A stretch of 64,000 bases of DNA from Roseiarcus sp963784805 (GTDB lineage: Bacteria; Pseudomonadota; Alphaproteobacteria; Rhizobiales; Beijerinckiaceae), in assembly GCA_963784805.1 (NCBI GenBank), contig CAWASR010000001.1:53952-117951 (forward strand), given 5' to 3'. Of the stretch, positions 26,784 to 35,303 are shown in pieces (position 1 is the stretch's first letter; each line of letters starts with the position of its first letter). The notes under the pieces were generated by a model. The model saw nothing but the letters and a program-made list of their open reading frames with translations. It was not told where the DNA came from and did not search any database. The translations under genes and the position numbers were made by a program.

Positions 26784-29057
26784 TTGAGGGCGTTCGTGTC
26801 GAAAGGGCGTTTCAAGAGGCTGAGGCGCGCGGTGTCGCGGGCGCTGCTCGCTTTCGACGCATTCGTCGATTCCTCGATGTTCAACGCGCGCCGGACGACT
26901 CTGGGCGCTTTGCGGACGATCGACGCCGCGTCCGATCGTCTGCACGTCTCCGGCGGCCCTCGCGTTCTCGTCGAACTCGCTTGCGAAGGGTTGAACCTCG
27001 GTCTGGTAGGCCTGGTCGTCGGTCTGACGCTCGCCATCCCGGCGTTTCAACTGACGGCGGACAGCGACTGGCTCAAGCGCGGGGACCTGGCGGTCACGTT
27101 CCTCGACCGCTATGGCGTCGAGGTCGGCAAGCGCGGCATCAAGCATGACGACGCAATTCCGTTCGATGAACTGCCGGATTTCTTCATCAAGGCCGTGCTC
27201 GCGACCGAGGACCGCCGCTTCTTCAGCCATTTTGGCATCGACATCGTGGGCACGATTCGCGCGCTCACCATCAACGCCAAGGCCGCCGGCGTCGTCCAGG
27301 GCGGCTCGTCAATTACCCAGCAATTGGCCAAGAACCTGTTCCTCACCAACGAGCGGTCGCTTCAGCGGAAGGTCAACGAGGCCTATCTGGCGCTATGGCT
27401 CGAGCATCATCTGACGAAGAAGGAGATTCTCAAGCTCTATCTCGATCGCGCGTATATGGGGGCGGGCTCATTTGGCGTGCAGGCGGCCGCCCAGACCTAT
27501 TTCGGCAAATCAGCGCGCGACATCGACCTAGCCGAGGCCGCAATGCTCGCTGGTCTCTTCAAGGCCCCGACGAAATACTCGCCCCTGGTCAATCTTCCGG
27601 CCGCGCGCGCGCGCGCCAACGATGTCCTGAGCAATCTCGTCGACGCCGGTTTCATGACCGAGGGGCAGGTGTATGCCGCCCGCCGCAATCCCGCGACTCC
27701 GATCGACCAGAGCGGCCACATCAGCGCCGATTGGTATCTGGACTACGCCTATTCCGAGGTGAAGGCGCTCGCCGACGCCGGCAAGCTCGGCGACGACCGC
27801 ATTCTGGTGGTGCGCACAGGCCTCGACGGCGCGCTCCAGTCCAAAGCCGAGTCGGTGATCGATAACATGCTGCGCGATAAGGCCCCCGCCTATCACGCCC
27901 ATCAGGCCGCGACCGTAATCGCCACCACTGGCGGCCTCGTGCGGGCGATGGTCGGCGGGGGGGATTACGGCGCGAGCCAGTTCAACCGCGCGACCGAGGC
28001 GGAACGCCAGCCGGGCTCCTCGTTCAAGATCTTCGTCTACATGACAGCGCTGCTGACGGGGAAGTATCACGCCAACACGCCGGTCGACGCCTCGAGCGTC
28101 TGCATCGGAGACTATTGCGTGCACAACTACCACGGCGAGAGCGGAGGAATCATGCCGCTGTACCGGGCGCTGGCGGAATCGTTCAACACCGCCGCGATCC
28201 GCATGTCGATCAAGATCGGCGAGGTCTATTGGCCTGCTAAGCAGAAATACCACCTAGCCAAGATCGCGGCCCTCGGCCGCGCCAAGATCGTCCAGACGGC
28301 GCGCGCGATGGGCCTCACGACGCCGCTTGTCGATACCGTATCGCTGCCGATCGGCGCCGACGAAGTGAAGATGATCGACATGGTCGGCGCCAACGCGACG
28401 CTCGCGAGCGGCGGTTTGCGCGTCACACCCTACGCCGCGATCGAAATCCGCAATTCGAGAGGCAAACTGATCTATACTCACGCGAAAGACAGCGGTCCTT
28501 CGGTTCGCGTGCTGCCGGCGGACAAGGTCGCGGAAATGAACAACATCCTGACTCATGTAGTGTCCGAGGGCACTGGCCGCGCGGCCCGGATTCCCGGCCT
28601 CGTCATCGCCGGCAAGACCGGCACGACCAACAACTCGACCAATACCTGGTTCAACGCCTTCACCGGCAATCTGGTCGGCAGCGTCTGGTTTGGCAACGAC
28701 GACAATTCGCCGTGCGGGAACCTGGTCGGCGGCTCGCTGCCAGCTCAGTCCTGGCGCGAGATCATGGCTTTCGCTCACCAGGGCCTCGAACCGAAGCCTC
28801 CGTTCGGCGTCGCAGCGCCGGCGCCCGCTTCGGGCGCGCGGGCGGCGGTCGCGGCTGGCAAGGCCGCGTCCGGAAACGACGAGGCGTCGCCGCCGAGCGG
28901 CGCGCTTTCGGCGCGGGCGACGAAGGCCATTCTCGACATCGGCGATCTGGCGAGACAGGCGCAAAGAAGCCTTCAGGCCTCGGTCGTCGGCCCGGCTAGG
29001 CCCGCCCTGAGCGCGGGAGGCGTCGCCGTTGTTGGCGCAGGCGCGGCGGCGCCCTGA
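26784..29057 (+). CDS. Class A penicillin-binding protein (second copy)
   Basis: This protein of about 757 aa has one N-terminal membrane segment (about residues 67-90), a GT51 transglycosylase domain (TEDRRFFSHFGIDIVGTIRA, GSSITQQLAKNLFLTNERS, RKVNEAYLALWLE) and a transpeptidase domain. The latter has SSFK in RQPGSSFKIFVYMTAL, SFN in AESFNTAAIRMS, and KTGTTNNS. An insertion with two Cys (SVCIGDYCVHNYHG) precedes the SFN motif. The C-terminal 80 residues are Ala-rich. Two starts are possible, TTG 26784 or GTG 26796, and neither has a strong ribosome-binding site. It differs enough from the 18310 gene to be a separate subfamily rather than a recent duplicate. Confidence 0.9.
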   Translation: MRAFVSKGRFKRLRRAVSRALLAFDAFVDSSMFNARRTTLGALRTIDAASDRLHVSGGPRVLVELACEGLNLGLVGLVVGLTLAIPAFQLTADSDWLKRGDLAVTFLDRYGVEVGKRGIKHDDAIPFDELPDFFIKAVLATEDRRFFSHFGIDIVGTIRALTINAKAAGVVQGGSSITQQLAKNLFLTNERSLQRKVNEAYLALWLEHHLTKKEILKLYLDRAYMGAGSFGVQAAAQTYFGKSARDIDLAEAAMLAGLFKAPTKYSPLVNLPAARARANDVLSNLVDAGFMTEGQVYAARRNPATPIDQSGHISADWYLDYAYSEVKALADAGKLGDDRILVVRTGLDGALQSKAESVIDNMLRDKAPAYHAHQAATVIATTGGLVRAMVGGGDYGASQFNRATEAERQPGSSFKIFVYMTALLTGKYHANTPVDASSVCIGDYCVHNYHGESGGIMPLYRALAESFNTAAIRMSIKIGEVYWPAKQKYHLAKIAALGRAKIVQTARAMGLTTPLVDTVSLPIGADEVKMIDMVGANATLASGGLRVTPYAAIEIRNSRGKLIYTHAKDSGPSVRVLPADKVAEMNNILTHVVSEGTGRAARIPGLVIAGKTGTTNNSTNTWFNAFTGNLVGSVWFGNDDNSPCGNLVGGSLPAQSWREIMAFAHQGLEPKPPFGVAAPAPASGARAAVAAGKAASGNDEASPPSGALSARATKAILDIGDLARQAQRSLQASVVGPARPALSAGGVAVVGAGAAAP

Positions 29058-29161
29058 GCCGGCGTCTGCGGACCCGCCACGCGTGGGCGCCGACCCACGC
29101 TTGACTTCAAGCATTGGGCTCGCGCTTATCGGCGTCCTGGGCGGCCGGGAATCGTTGTCGG

Positions 29162-29743
29162 GTGACAATTTTTGTGAAAGCCCTTCTGGCTTGCGCGATT
29201 GGCGTCGCGATCGGCCTCGCGGCGACCGCCTACACGCTCACTGGCGCCAGTCCGTTCGATCGGGTGCGGCTTGGCCCCTGGGAAATAGAGGCTCACGCCG
29301 GCTCGATCGACGCCGACCCTTACACCCGCGCGCGCGTGGAGCGCACCGGCGAAATCCCGTTGGCGGTCGGCGAGGGTCTGCAACTTCTTGCGCGCGACGA
29401 CGACGACGGACGTCCGCTCGATGCGCGCTGCGTCTACAAGATCGGGCCGCAAGTGCCGGCGGCGCGCTACTGGACGCTCAGCGTCGTCGACCCCGAGGGC
29501 TGGCCGATCGAAAACGCGGCGCAGCGCTACGGCTTCCGTTCGTCCGAAATCCTGCGGGCTTCCAATGGCGATTTCACCATCACAGTCTCCGCCCAAGTCG
29601 CTCCGGGCAACTGGCTCCCAGTCGGTGCGCCCGGACGCTTCGCGCTCGCGCTCAGGCTCTATGACACGCCGCTGGGCGCGACGGCGGGCGGGATCGAGAA
29701 ATCCGCGACGCCGAGCGTGGCCCGGATCGGCTGCCCATCGTGA
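29162..29743 (+). CDS. DUF1214 domain-containing protein
   Basis: This protein of about 193 aa has an N-terminal signal or anchor helix (FVKALLACAIGVAIGLAATA). A compact beta-rich domain follows with DPYTRARVERTGEIPLAVGE, YWTLSVVDPEGWPIENAA and GNWLPVGAPGRFALALRLYD, which are DUF1214 hallmarks. GTG 29162 removes an unlikely 16-residue extension. It overlaps the next gene by 4 bp (GTGA). DUF1214 and DUF1254 are commonly paired, here as separate adjacent proteins. The function of the pair is unknown; it is presumably periplasmic. Confidence 0.8.
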   Translation: MTIFVKALLACAIGVAIGLAATAYTLTGASPFDRVRLGPWEIEAHAGSIDADPYTRARVERTGEIPLAVGEGLQLLARDDDDGRPLDARCVYKIGPQVPAARYWTLSVVDPEGWPIENAAQRYGFRSSEILRASNGDFTITVSAQVAPGNWLPVGAPGRFALALRLYDTPLGATAGGIEKSATPSVARIGCPS

Positions 29744-30312
29744 GACGCTTTGGTTTCGGCGAGGCGGCGGTCTTTATCGCCGCGACGGCGATCATCGCCA
29801 TACTCGTTCATCTGATTGTGGTGCTGATCATGCCCGTCGTCGCCACCCGGGACGCCTTCGCCCGGTTGGCGCCGCTCGGACAGCTGAACGAGACCGTCGC
29901 GCTGCCTCGGGCAAGCCCGACGGAGAAGACGCTGCCCTACGCCGATCCGGCAGTCGCCGCGGCCTTCTGCCGCTATAATCTCGCCTCCGGTCCCATTCGC
30001 GTGACCGCGCCGGTCGGTCGCGCCTTCGCCTCGATCTCGTTTCATACCCGTCGCGGCCTGGTTTTTTATGCCCTGACCGACAAGGCCGCGAGGCGCGGCG
30101 TCATTGACGCTGTGCTGGCGACGCCCGCCGACATCCAGGCGCTCGAGGCCCATGACGACGAGGACGAACCTTCGCGCGATCTGCGCATAGCCGCACCTGT
30201 TCCCGAGGGGTATATTGTCATGCGCGTCTTCAGCGAGTTGCCGAGCCTCTATCCCGACGCCGAGGCGCAAGCCAAACAACTCGTTTGCAAACCGGAGCCG
30301 ATCCCGCGATGA
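29740..30312 (+). CDS. DUF1254 domain-containing membrane-anchored protein
   Basis: This 190-aa protein has an N-terminal membrane helix (AAVFIAATAIIAILVHLIVV) followed by a soluble domain with LNETVALPRASPTEKTLPYA and FCRYNLASGPIRVTAP. The end of the domain is PEGYIVMRVFSELPSLYPDA. This matches the short, N-anchored form of DUF1254 found next to DUF1214 in Rhizobiales. GTG 29740 overlaps the upstream stop by 4 bp, indicating translational coupling. Confidence 0.78.
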   Translation: MRRFGFGEAAVFIAATAIIAILVHLIVVLIMPVVATRDAFARLAPLGQLNETVALPRASPTEKTLPYADPAVAAAFCRYNLASGPIRVTAPVGRAFASISFHTRRGLVFYALTDKAARRGVIDAVLATPADIQALEAHDDEDEPSRDLRIAAPVPEGYIVMRVFSELPSLYPDAEAQAKQLVCKPEPIPR

Positions 30313-30425
30313 GAGGTCACGACCGATGGACGTTACCGGGCGCCGGCGCGAAAGCGCCTTCGATAGCGGAATGCGAAGAAGCGGATACCGGTTTTTGCGC
30401 AAAAATCCCGCGTTTTCAGGGACTC

Positions 30426-30465
30426 TTGAGCATGATGCGATTCAACGACATCGCATCATGCTCAA
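30426..30465. repeat. REP-like palindrome
   Basis: Perfect 16-bp inverted arms TTGAGCATGATGCGAT / ATCGCATCATGCTCAA are separated by 8 bases. Just upstream (about 30372-30420) is CGGATACCGGTTTTTGCGC with AAAAATCCCGCG. This combination resembles the extragenic palindromic repeats common in Hyphomicrobiales genomes. It lies between the DUF1254 gene and the deacetylase gene and may also end transcription from the former. Confidence 0.75.
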
Positions 30466-30499
30466 TCGGCAAGCTCCAGGCCAGTCAGGACATTGACCA

Positions 30500-31429
30500 T
30501 TGACCACGCTGCTCATCAGCCACCCGGCGTGCTTGATGCATGAGATGGGCGAGGGGCATCCCGAGCGGCCCGACCGTCTGCGCGCGATCGAGCGAGCGCT
30601 GGAGAGCGAGGCGTTCCAGATGCTTGCGCGCGATGAGGCGCCGCGGGCGGAGATTTCGGCGATCGCGCGAGTCCATCCGCTCGACTATATCGAGGCGATC
30701 CGCGCCGCGGGGCCGAAGCAGGGTCTGACGGCGATCGACCAGGACACCTTCATGTCGCCCGGCTCGTTCGAGGCCGCTTTGCGCGCGGCCGGCGGTGCGA
30801 TCTTCGCGGTCGACGAGGCGATGTCCGGCAAGGTCAAGAACGCCTTCGTCGCGACGCGCCCGCCCGGGCATCACGCCGAAGTCGCAACGCCGATGGGATT
30901 CTGCTTCTTCAACAATGCGGCCATCGCCGCGCGTCACGCCCAGGCGGCCCACGGGGCCGGTCGGGTCGCGATCGTCGACTTCGACGTTCACCACGGCAAC
31001 GGCACGCAACACATCTTTTGGGACGATCGAACCGTCATGTACGCGTCGACGCACGAGATGCCAAACTATCCCGGCACCGGAGCGCTCGGCGAGCGCGGCG
31101 AGCACGATCAGATCGTCAACACCCCCTTGCGCGCCGGCGACGGGGGCGCCGCTTTCCGGGAGGCGATGGAAGTCGCGCTCCTTCCGCGGGTCGACGCCTT
31201 TTCTCCCGATCTCGTCATCATCTCGGCTGGGTTTGACGCCCACCGCCGCGATCCGCTCGGCAATCTCAATCTGATCGAGGCGGACTTCGACTGGGTGACT
31301 CGACGCCTCACCGAGCTCGCACGAAGACGGTGTGGCGGCCGCGTCGTTTCGCTGTTGGAAGGCGGCTATGATCTCGACAGCCTGGCGCGCTCGGTCGCCG
31401 CACATGTCGCTGCGCTAATGGAGGGGTGA
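30500..31429 (+). CDS. Histone deacetylase family protein (acetylpolyamine amidohydrolase-like)
   Basis: This 309-aa zinc-dependent deacetylase of the arginase/HDAC fold shows HEMGEGHPERPDRLRAIERA, ATRPPGHHAEVATPMGFCFF (catalytic His pair) and IVDFDVHHGNGTQHIFWDD (zinc Asp and His). ISAGFDAHRRDPLGNLNL (second zinc Asp) and LLEGGYD complete the set. Bacterial members deacetylate acetylpolyamines or acetylated small molecules and proteins. TTG 30500 starts directly before the first beta strand (TLLISHPACLMHE), as in relatives. Confidence 0.9.
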   Translation: MTTLLISHPACLMHEMGEGHPERPDRLRAIERALESEAFQMLARDEAPRAEISAIARVHPLDYIEAIRAAGPKQGLTAIDQDTFMSPGSFEAALRAAGGAIFAVDEAMSGKVKNAFVATRPPGHHAEVATPMGFCFFNNAAIAARHAQAAHGAGRVAIVDFDVHHGNGTQHIFWDDRTVMYASTHEMPNYPGTGALGERGEHDQIVNTPLRAGDGGAAFREAMEVALLPRVDAFSPDLVIISAGFDAHRRDPLGNLNLIEADFDWVTRRLTELARRRCGGRVVSLLEGGYDLDSLARSVAAHVAALMEG

Positions 31430-31446
31430 GCGCCGCGTTCGCCTCC

Positions 31447-32523
31447 TCACCCGTCGACCGGCTCCACCGCCGCGATCTCGATGCCGAAGCCGGAAAGCCC
31501 GACATAGCTGCGCGGATTGTCGGTGCGCAACCGGATCGAGGAGACGCCGAGATCGCGGAGGATCTGCGCGCCGAGGCCAATTTCTCGCCATTCGTTGGCG
31601 CGTACGCCGTCCGACACCGTTGGTTCGGCGCCGGCGAGGTTGGCCGGCACGCCCGCCGCGCCGTCGCGCAAATAGATCAGCACGCCGCGGCCCTCCTTGT
31701 GGAAGCGCTTGAGGACGCGGTCGATCACCCCGCCGCCGAAAATGTCGCCGATGATGTCGGCCCGATGCAGGCGCGCCGGCATGTCGCGGCCATCGCCGAC
31801 CGGACCGTGGACGAACGCGAAATGCAGGACCGGATCGAAGCGGGTGCGATAGGCGTAGCCGGTCAGTTCGCCGATCGGCGTCTTGACCGGAAAGGCCGCA
31901 ACCCGTTCGACCAGCTTCTCGCGCGCCTGCCGGTAGGCGATGAGATCGGCGACGGAAATGTGCTTCAGCTTATGCCGGTCGGCGAAGGCCTCGATCTGCG
32001 GCCCCACCATGACCGTGCCGTCGTCGTTGGCGAGTTCGCAGATCACCGCGACCGGCGGCAGGTCGGCAAGCCGGCACAGGTCTACGGCGGCCTCGGTATG
32101 GCCCGAACGCATCAGGACGCCGCCGTCCTTTGCGACCAAGGGGAACACGTGGCCCGGCCGCACGAAGTCGCTCGCGCCCATGTTGCCATTGGCGAGCGCG
32201 CGCCCGGTGTTGGCGCGCTGCTCGGCGGAAATGCCCGTGGTCAGGCCGTGCTTGACGTCGACCGAGACGGTGAAGGCGGTGCCGAGCGGCGCGTCGTTCA
32301 TCGCCACCATCGGGGTAAGATGCAGGCGGCGCGCCGTGTCGGCGGTCAGCGGCGCGCAGACGATGCCGCAGCAGTTGCGGATGATGAAGGCCATCTTCTC
32401 GGTCGTGCACAACGAGGCGGCGACGATGAGGTCGCCCTCATTCTCGCGATCGTCGTCGTCGGTGACGGCGACGATCTCGCCACGCTTGAATGCCTCGATG
32501 GCGGCTGTGACGGTGTCGTGCAT
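31447..32523 (-). CDS. ribB: 3,4-dihydroxy-2-butanone-4-phosphate synthase with degenerate GTP cyclohydrolase II domain
   Basis: The N-terminal domain (residues 1-210) is a complete DHBP synthase: VTDDDDRENEGDLIVAAS, the metal/acid motif, and GHVFPLVAKDGGVLMRSGHT EAAVDL-type motif. It makes the four-carbon unit of riboflavin from ribulose-5-phosphate. The C-terminal domain (about 215-358) has the fold markers of GTP cyclohydrolase II (KEGRGVLIYLRD, AQILRDLGVSSIRLRTDNPR). The zinc-binding Cys motif CLTGDxxxSxxCDC is absent, replaced by ADIIGDIFGGGV, so this half is probably inactive. ATG 32523 is used because the conserved N-terminus starts there. I see no FMN riboswitch-like sequence in the 228 bp upstream. 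Confidence 0.9.
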   Translation of the reverse strand: MHDTVTAAIEAFKRGEIVAVTDDDDRENEGDLIVAASLCTTEKMAFIIRNCCGIVCAPLTADTARRLHLTPMVAMNDAPLGTAFTVSVDVKHGLTTGISAEQRANTGRALANGNMGASDFVRPGHVFPLVAKDGGVLMRSGHTEAAVDLCRLADLPPVAVICELANDDGTVMVGPQIEAFADRHKLKHISVADLIAYRQAREKLVERVAAFPVKTPIGELTGYAYRTRFDPVLHFAFVHGPVGDGRDMPARLHRADIIGDIFGGGVIDRVLKRFHKEGRGVLIYLRDGAAGVPANLAGAEPTVSDGVRANEWREIGLGAQILRDLGVSSIRLRTDNPRSYVGLSGFGIEIAAVEPVDG

Positions 32524-32751
32524 GTGGTGCCCTTTGTCCGGATTAGGCGCGCTCACGAGAAAAACCGTTCGACGCGACCACGCCGCGCGTCTCGGCGACG
32601 GCCGCCTGGGCCCCCTCGCGACGGCGATGAGTCGCAAACTTCTGAAAACGAGTAAACTGAGCGCCGCACGTCGCCGCAAGCACTTTGCGGTGCGGACAGC
32701 CACGAGCTTGATCTGGCCGCGCCGCGCTCGCCCCGGACCGCGCCGGCCCCT

Positions 32752-33183
32752 CTATACCCGCTTCAGCCGCACGATGACGTCGATCGCCGCGATGCGCGTG
32801 CCTTCGGGAGCGGGGATGCTGAACTCGGGCAACAATTCATCTGGGATATCGGACAGTTCTTCCGTGTCCTCGCTATAGAAGTGGAAGTGCGGGCCGGTCT
32901 TTGTGTCGTACCAAAGCTTGGCGTCGTAGATGGCGATTTCCCGCAACAGCCCGGAACGCGCGAACTCGTTGAGCGTGTTGTAGATGGTGCCGAGCGTCGG
33001 CGCGAAGCGGATCGAACGGGTCTCGTGGAAGATCATCTCCGCCGTGAAGTGCCGGTCGCCGGCGCCGAAAATCGCACGGCCGAGATCGACGCGCTGACGG
33101 GTCGGACGAACGCCGGCCGCCGCGAGCTTGCGGCGGATGAGAGTGCTATAGGCCTGTCTCGGCGTGACGCGTTTCGTCTGCAT
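32752..33183 (-). CDS. irr: Iron response regulator Irr (Fur family)
   Basis: This 143-aa protein has a winged-helix N-terminal domain (GVRPTRQRVDLGRAIFGAGD with HFTAEMIFHETRS) followed by LGTIYNTLNEFARSGLLREI and the His motif TGPHFHFYSEDTEELSDIPD. IPAPEGTRIAAIDVIVRLKR at the end is characteristic of alphaproteobacterial Irr. Irr senses iron through haem and represses haem synthesis and iron storage genes under iron limitation. The Bradyrhizobium-type N-terminal Cys-Pro haem motif is not seen. I use ATG 33183; the extension to 33333 is unconserved. It is divergent from the GFA-family gene. Confidence 0.87.
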   Translation of the reverse strand: MQTKRVTPRQAYSTLIRRKLAAAGVRPTRQRVDLGRAIFGAGDRHFTAEMIFHETRSIRFAPTLGTIYNTLNEFARSGLLREIAIYDAKLWYDTKTGPHFHFYSEDTEELSDIPDELLPEFSIPAPEGTRIAAIDVIVRLKRV

Positions 33184-33332
33184 CGGAAGATTGCTTGGCC
33201 GCGACCGCCATGATGGCGACCGCGCAAGCCGTTCTCCTAGCGCGGATTTGCCGCCCGAGCAAATCGTGGTGAGTTGGCCAGTCGTCTTGATCTCGCCTAT
33301 GGTGCGCCCGCTGTTTGACGAGGACTTTGACA

Positions 33333-33755
33333 ATGGCGATCACGGGCGGGTGTCTGTGCGAGGCAGTGCGGTTCGAAATCAAGGCCGAGGGGCCGATGGC
33401 CGTGCGCCAATGCTGGTGCCGCGTCTGCCAATTCATCGGCGCGGGAAGCGGGACCGTCAACGCGGTCTTCCCTAAGGATGCGATTACAGTCACGGGGGCG
33501 ACGACCGATTACGCGAGCGTGGCCGACAGCGGCTCGATCATGCATCGGCGCTTTTGCGCGAAATGCGGCACCCCGCTTTTCAGCGAGGCCGAGCAGCGTC
33601 CCAACCATATCGTCGTCAGGGTCGGAACGCTGGACGATCCGAATCTGGCGACGCCCGCGGCGATCATCTGGACCAAATCGGCGCCGGACTGGGCCTGTTT
33701 CGATCCGACCCTGCCGCAGGCGGAGGGGCAGGCGCCGCCGTCGCCGAAGACCTAA
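33333..33755 (+). CDS. GFA family zinc protein (CENP-V/glutathione-dependent formaldehyde-activating-like)
   Basis: This 140-aa protein has the GFA/CENP-V zinc fold. Cys ligands appear in GGCLCEAVRFEIKAEGPMAV, QCWCRVCQFIGAG and HRRFCAKCGTPLFSE. It is an isolated domain of normal length. The original family member was proposed to bind glutathione and S-hydroxymethylate it, but most homologues have no proven activity. In a formate-oxidising bacterium a formaldehyde link is tempting but unproven. ATG 33333 follows a weak GAGGA site. Confidence 0.85.
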   Translation: MAITGGCLCEAVRFEIKAEGPMAVRQCWCRVCQFIGAGSGTVNAVFPKDAITVTGATTDYASVADSGSIMHRRFCAKCGTPLFSEAEQRPNHIVVRVGTLDDPNLATPAAIIWTKSAPDWACFDPTLPQAEGQAPPSPKT

Positions 33756-33826
33756 GCAGTATCCGTCTGGTTGACCGACGTTTGGCGGTCTGATTCGCTG
33801 GCGGCGCTGCTTTGAGAGTGCAAGGC

Positions 33827-34147
33827 ATGACAGGAAGATCGCCGCTCACGGCAACAGACGAACGAGGCGCCGCCCTGACCGTTGTGGCTGGGTCAGGGGA
33901 TCGCGGCGAGGCGGACCGGGCCCCGCGCCGTGCTGCTGACGCTGGCCGGCTGGACCAGCTCGCGGATCGCCGAGGCGTTCGGCGTGCGCGAAGACACGGT
34001 TCGCCTGTGGCGCAGTGACTTCATGCGCGGCGGCTTTGCGGCGCTGAAGGCCAACGTGGCGCCCGGCCCGGCCCCGGTGAAGAGTGAAGCAGCTTTGCGT
34101 GTGGTCACGCCCTTGCTGGAGGAACCCGTGCTGGAAGAACCCGTGGC
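33827..34147 (+). pseudogene. N-terminal fragment of an IS630-type transposase, frameshifted
   Basis: One frame gives MTGRSPLTATDERGAALTVV and DRGEADRA. An extra C near 33920 then moves the family sequence to the next frame: AVLLTLAGWTSSRIAEAFGV and REDTVRLWRSDFMRGGFAAL, a helix-turn-helix. The pattern ends at EEPV before the hairpin at 34148. The word GAACCCGTG is duplicated here (EEPVLEEPV). The HTH differs clearly from the one in the complete IS at 49.2-50.6 kb, so this is a second, unrelated IS630 member, broken. Confidence 0.7.
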
Positions 34148-34191
34148 CGAAGGGTGTGACCTTAGAGCTAGCCTTAAGGTCACACCCTTCG
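34148..34191. repeat. Perfect 17-bp inverted repeat
   Basis: CGAAGGGTGTGACCTTA and its exact reverse complement are separated by 10 bases. Similarity continues imperfectly towards the centre (GAGCTA against AGGCTAGC), which suggests two copies of an IS terminal sequence placed head to head. It marks the junction where the transposase N-terminal fragment ends and unrelated sequence begins. Confidence 0.7.
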
Positions 34192-34252
34192 CGACGCACG
34201 ACCTCACAGCAAGGCGGCCGCCGCCGGACGGATACTCGGAGACGAGAGCGTT

Positions 34253-34336
34253 TTGGCGTTCACCGACTTCGGCGTCGACAACCTCGTCGACTTGATCAGG
34301 ATTCACCGGGACCAGGCGCCGCCCGAAGAGGCCTGA
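34253..34336 (+). other. Orphan C-terminal coding fragment of unknown origin
   Basis: The frame reads LAFTDFGVDNLVDLIRIHRD followed by QAPPEEA and a stop. Its natural amino-acid composition contrasts with the other frames here. It looks like the last residues of a displaced gene between two IS fragments. I cannot name the family. Confidence 0.3.
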
Positions 34337-34381
34337 AATCGGCGGCGATTGCCAGCCATGCGGCCCACCCCGGACGGCTAC

Positions 34382-35106
34382 GAACAAATGCGCCGAGGTT
34401 TGCACGCTCTATCATGAGGCGCCCGCGGCGGCGCAGCAGGACATTCGCACGGTGTCGGTCGACGAAATGACCGGCGCGCAGGCGTTGGAGCGCGCCGCCC
34501 CCGACTTGCCGATCCAGCCGGGCAAGGTCGCCCGGCGGGAGTTCGAATACATTCGCCACGGCACGCAGACGGTGATTGCGGCTTTCGATGTGGCCGCCGG
34601 CCAGGCGACCGCCAGCGTCGGCGAGACCCGCGCCGAGCAGGACTACGCCAACTTCCTGGACACCCTGTTCGCCGCCGGCGCGCCGACCACGAAGTGGCGC
34701 GTGATCGCCGACAATCTCAACACGCATGTTTCGGAAAGCCTGGTGCGTCTGGTCGCCCGCTTGTGCAATATCGAGGACGACCTCGGCGAGAAGGGCAAGT
34801 CCGGCGTGCTGGCTTCGATGGCCACGCGTGAAGCTTTTCTGCGCGACCAAAGCCACAGGATCAGCTTTCACTTCACGCCAAAACACGCCTCCTGGCTCAA
34901 CCAGATCGAGATCCGGTTCTCCATCCTCGCACGCAAACTCCTGCGCCGCGCCAGCTTCACTTCCAAACAACACCTGAAGGCGCGCATCGAAGCCTTCATC
35001 GCCTATTTCAATCGCGCCCCCGCCAAGCCCTTCAAGTGGACCATGACCGGAAAACCGCTCGCCGCATGACCCCACAAATGGGGTTCGTTCTTCCAGCGAG
35101 CTGTAC
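34382..35106 (+). mobile_element. IS630-family element, 5'-truncated copy
   Basis: This block matches the complete element at 49217-49941 in inverse orientation. I see two base differences in the coding part (one changes Trp to Arg in IEIRFSILARK, one Leu to Pro in NRAPAKPF). It ends with the element's terminal sequence, CTTCCAGCGAGCTGTAC followed by TA. The left 690 or so bases of the element, including the HTH and the frameshift site, are missing. The right end sits inside an amidohydrolase gene fragment. Confidence 0.85.
34452..35069 (+). pseudogene. IS630-family transposase, C-terminal DDE part only
   Basis: The residual 205 codons carry the catalytic core: SVDEMTGAQALERAAPDLPI (first Asp), WRVIADNLNTHVSESLVRLV (second Asp) and HFTPKHASWLNQIEIRFSIL (final Glu). 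Helix-turn-helix domain and start region are lost, and Trp is replaced by Arg after the catalytic Glu. It is therefore unlikely to be active, although the residues that bind metal remain. Confidence 0.85.
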
Positions 35107-35108
35107 TA

Positions 35109-35249
35109 GACGTCCCGGACGTCGGCCCCGGAGTGTCCCGCGCCGATCTTGGCGACGCGGCCGTCTTGAAAACCGACGTCCAAGAGGTCATCGATCGCCT
35201 GCGACGGATCAATGATCCGCCCTTCCCGAAGGACCAAATCGAGCCCCAG
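35109..35249 (-). pseudogene. N-terminal fragment of an amidohydrolase, cut by the IS630 copy
   Basis: Reading right to left, LDLVLREGRIIDPSQAIDDL is followed by LDVGFQDGRVAKIGAGHSGA DVRDV, then the IS begins at TA. This aligns with the first 47 residues of the intact amidohydrolase at 50958-52085 (LVLRGGRVIDPSQGIDAVTD, VGFKDGRIAEVG). I count about 60 percent identity by eye, so it is a paralogue rather than a copy. No clear start codon remains. It follows the Gfo/Idh/MocA gene at 35304 by about 55 bp on the same strand, so it was probably the last gene of that operon. Confidence 0.75.
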
Positions 35250-35303
35250 GACGTCACCTCCCGCGACTCGAACTTCGCGCGCCAACCGCGCTTCCGATCC
35301 TGC

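Noticed and set aside
31426..32655. A 409-codon plus-strand frame
   Set aside because: It is antisense to ribB, which has complete DHBP synthase motifs.
32524..32751. FMN riboswitch upstream of ribB
   Set aside because: The conserved riboswitch words are not found in this GC-rich leader.
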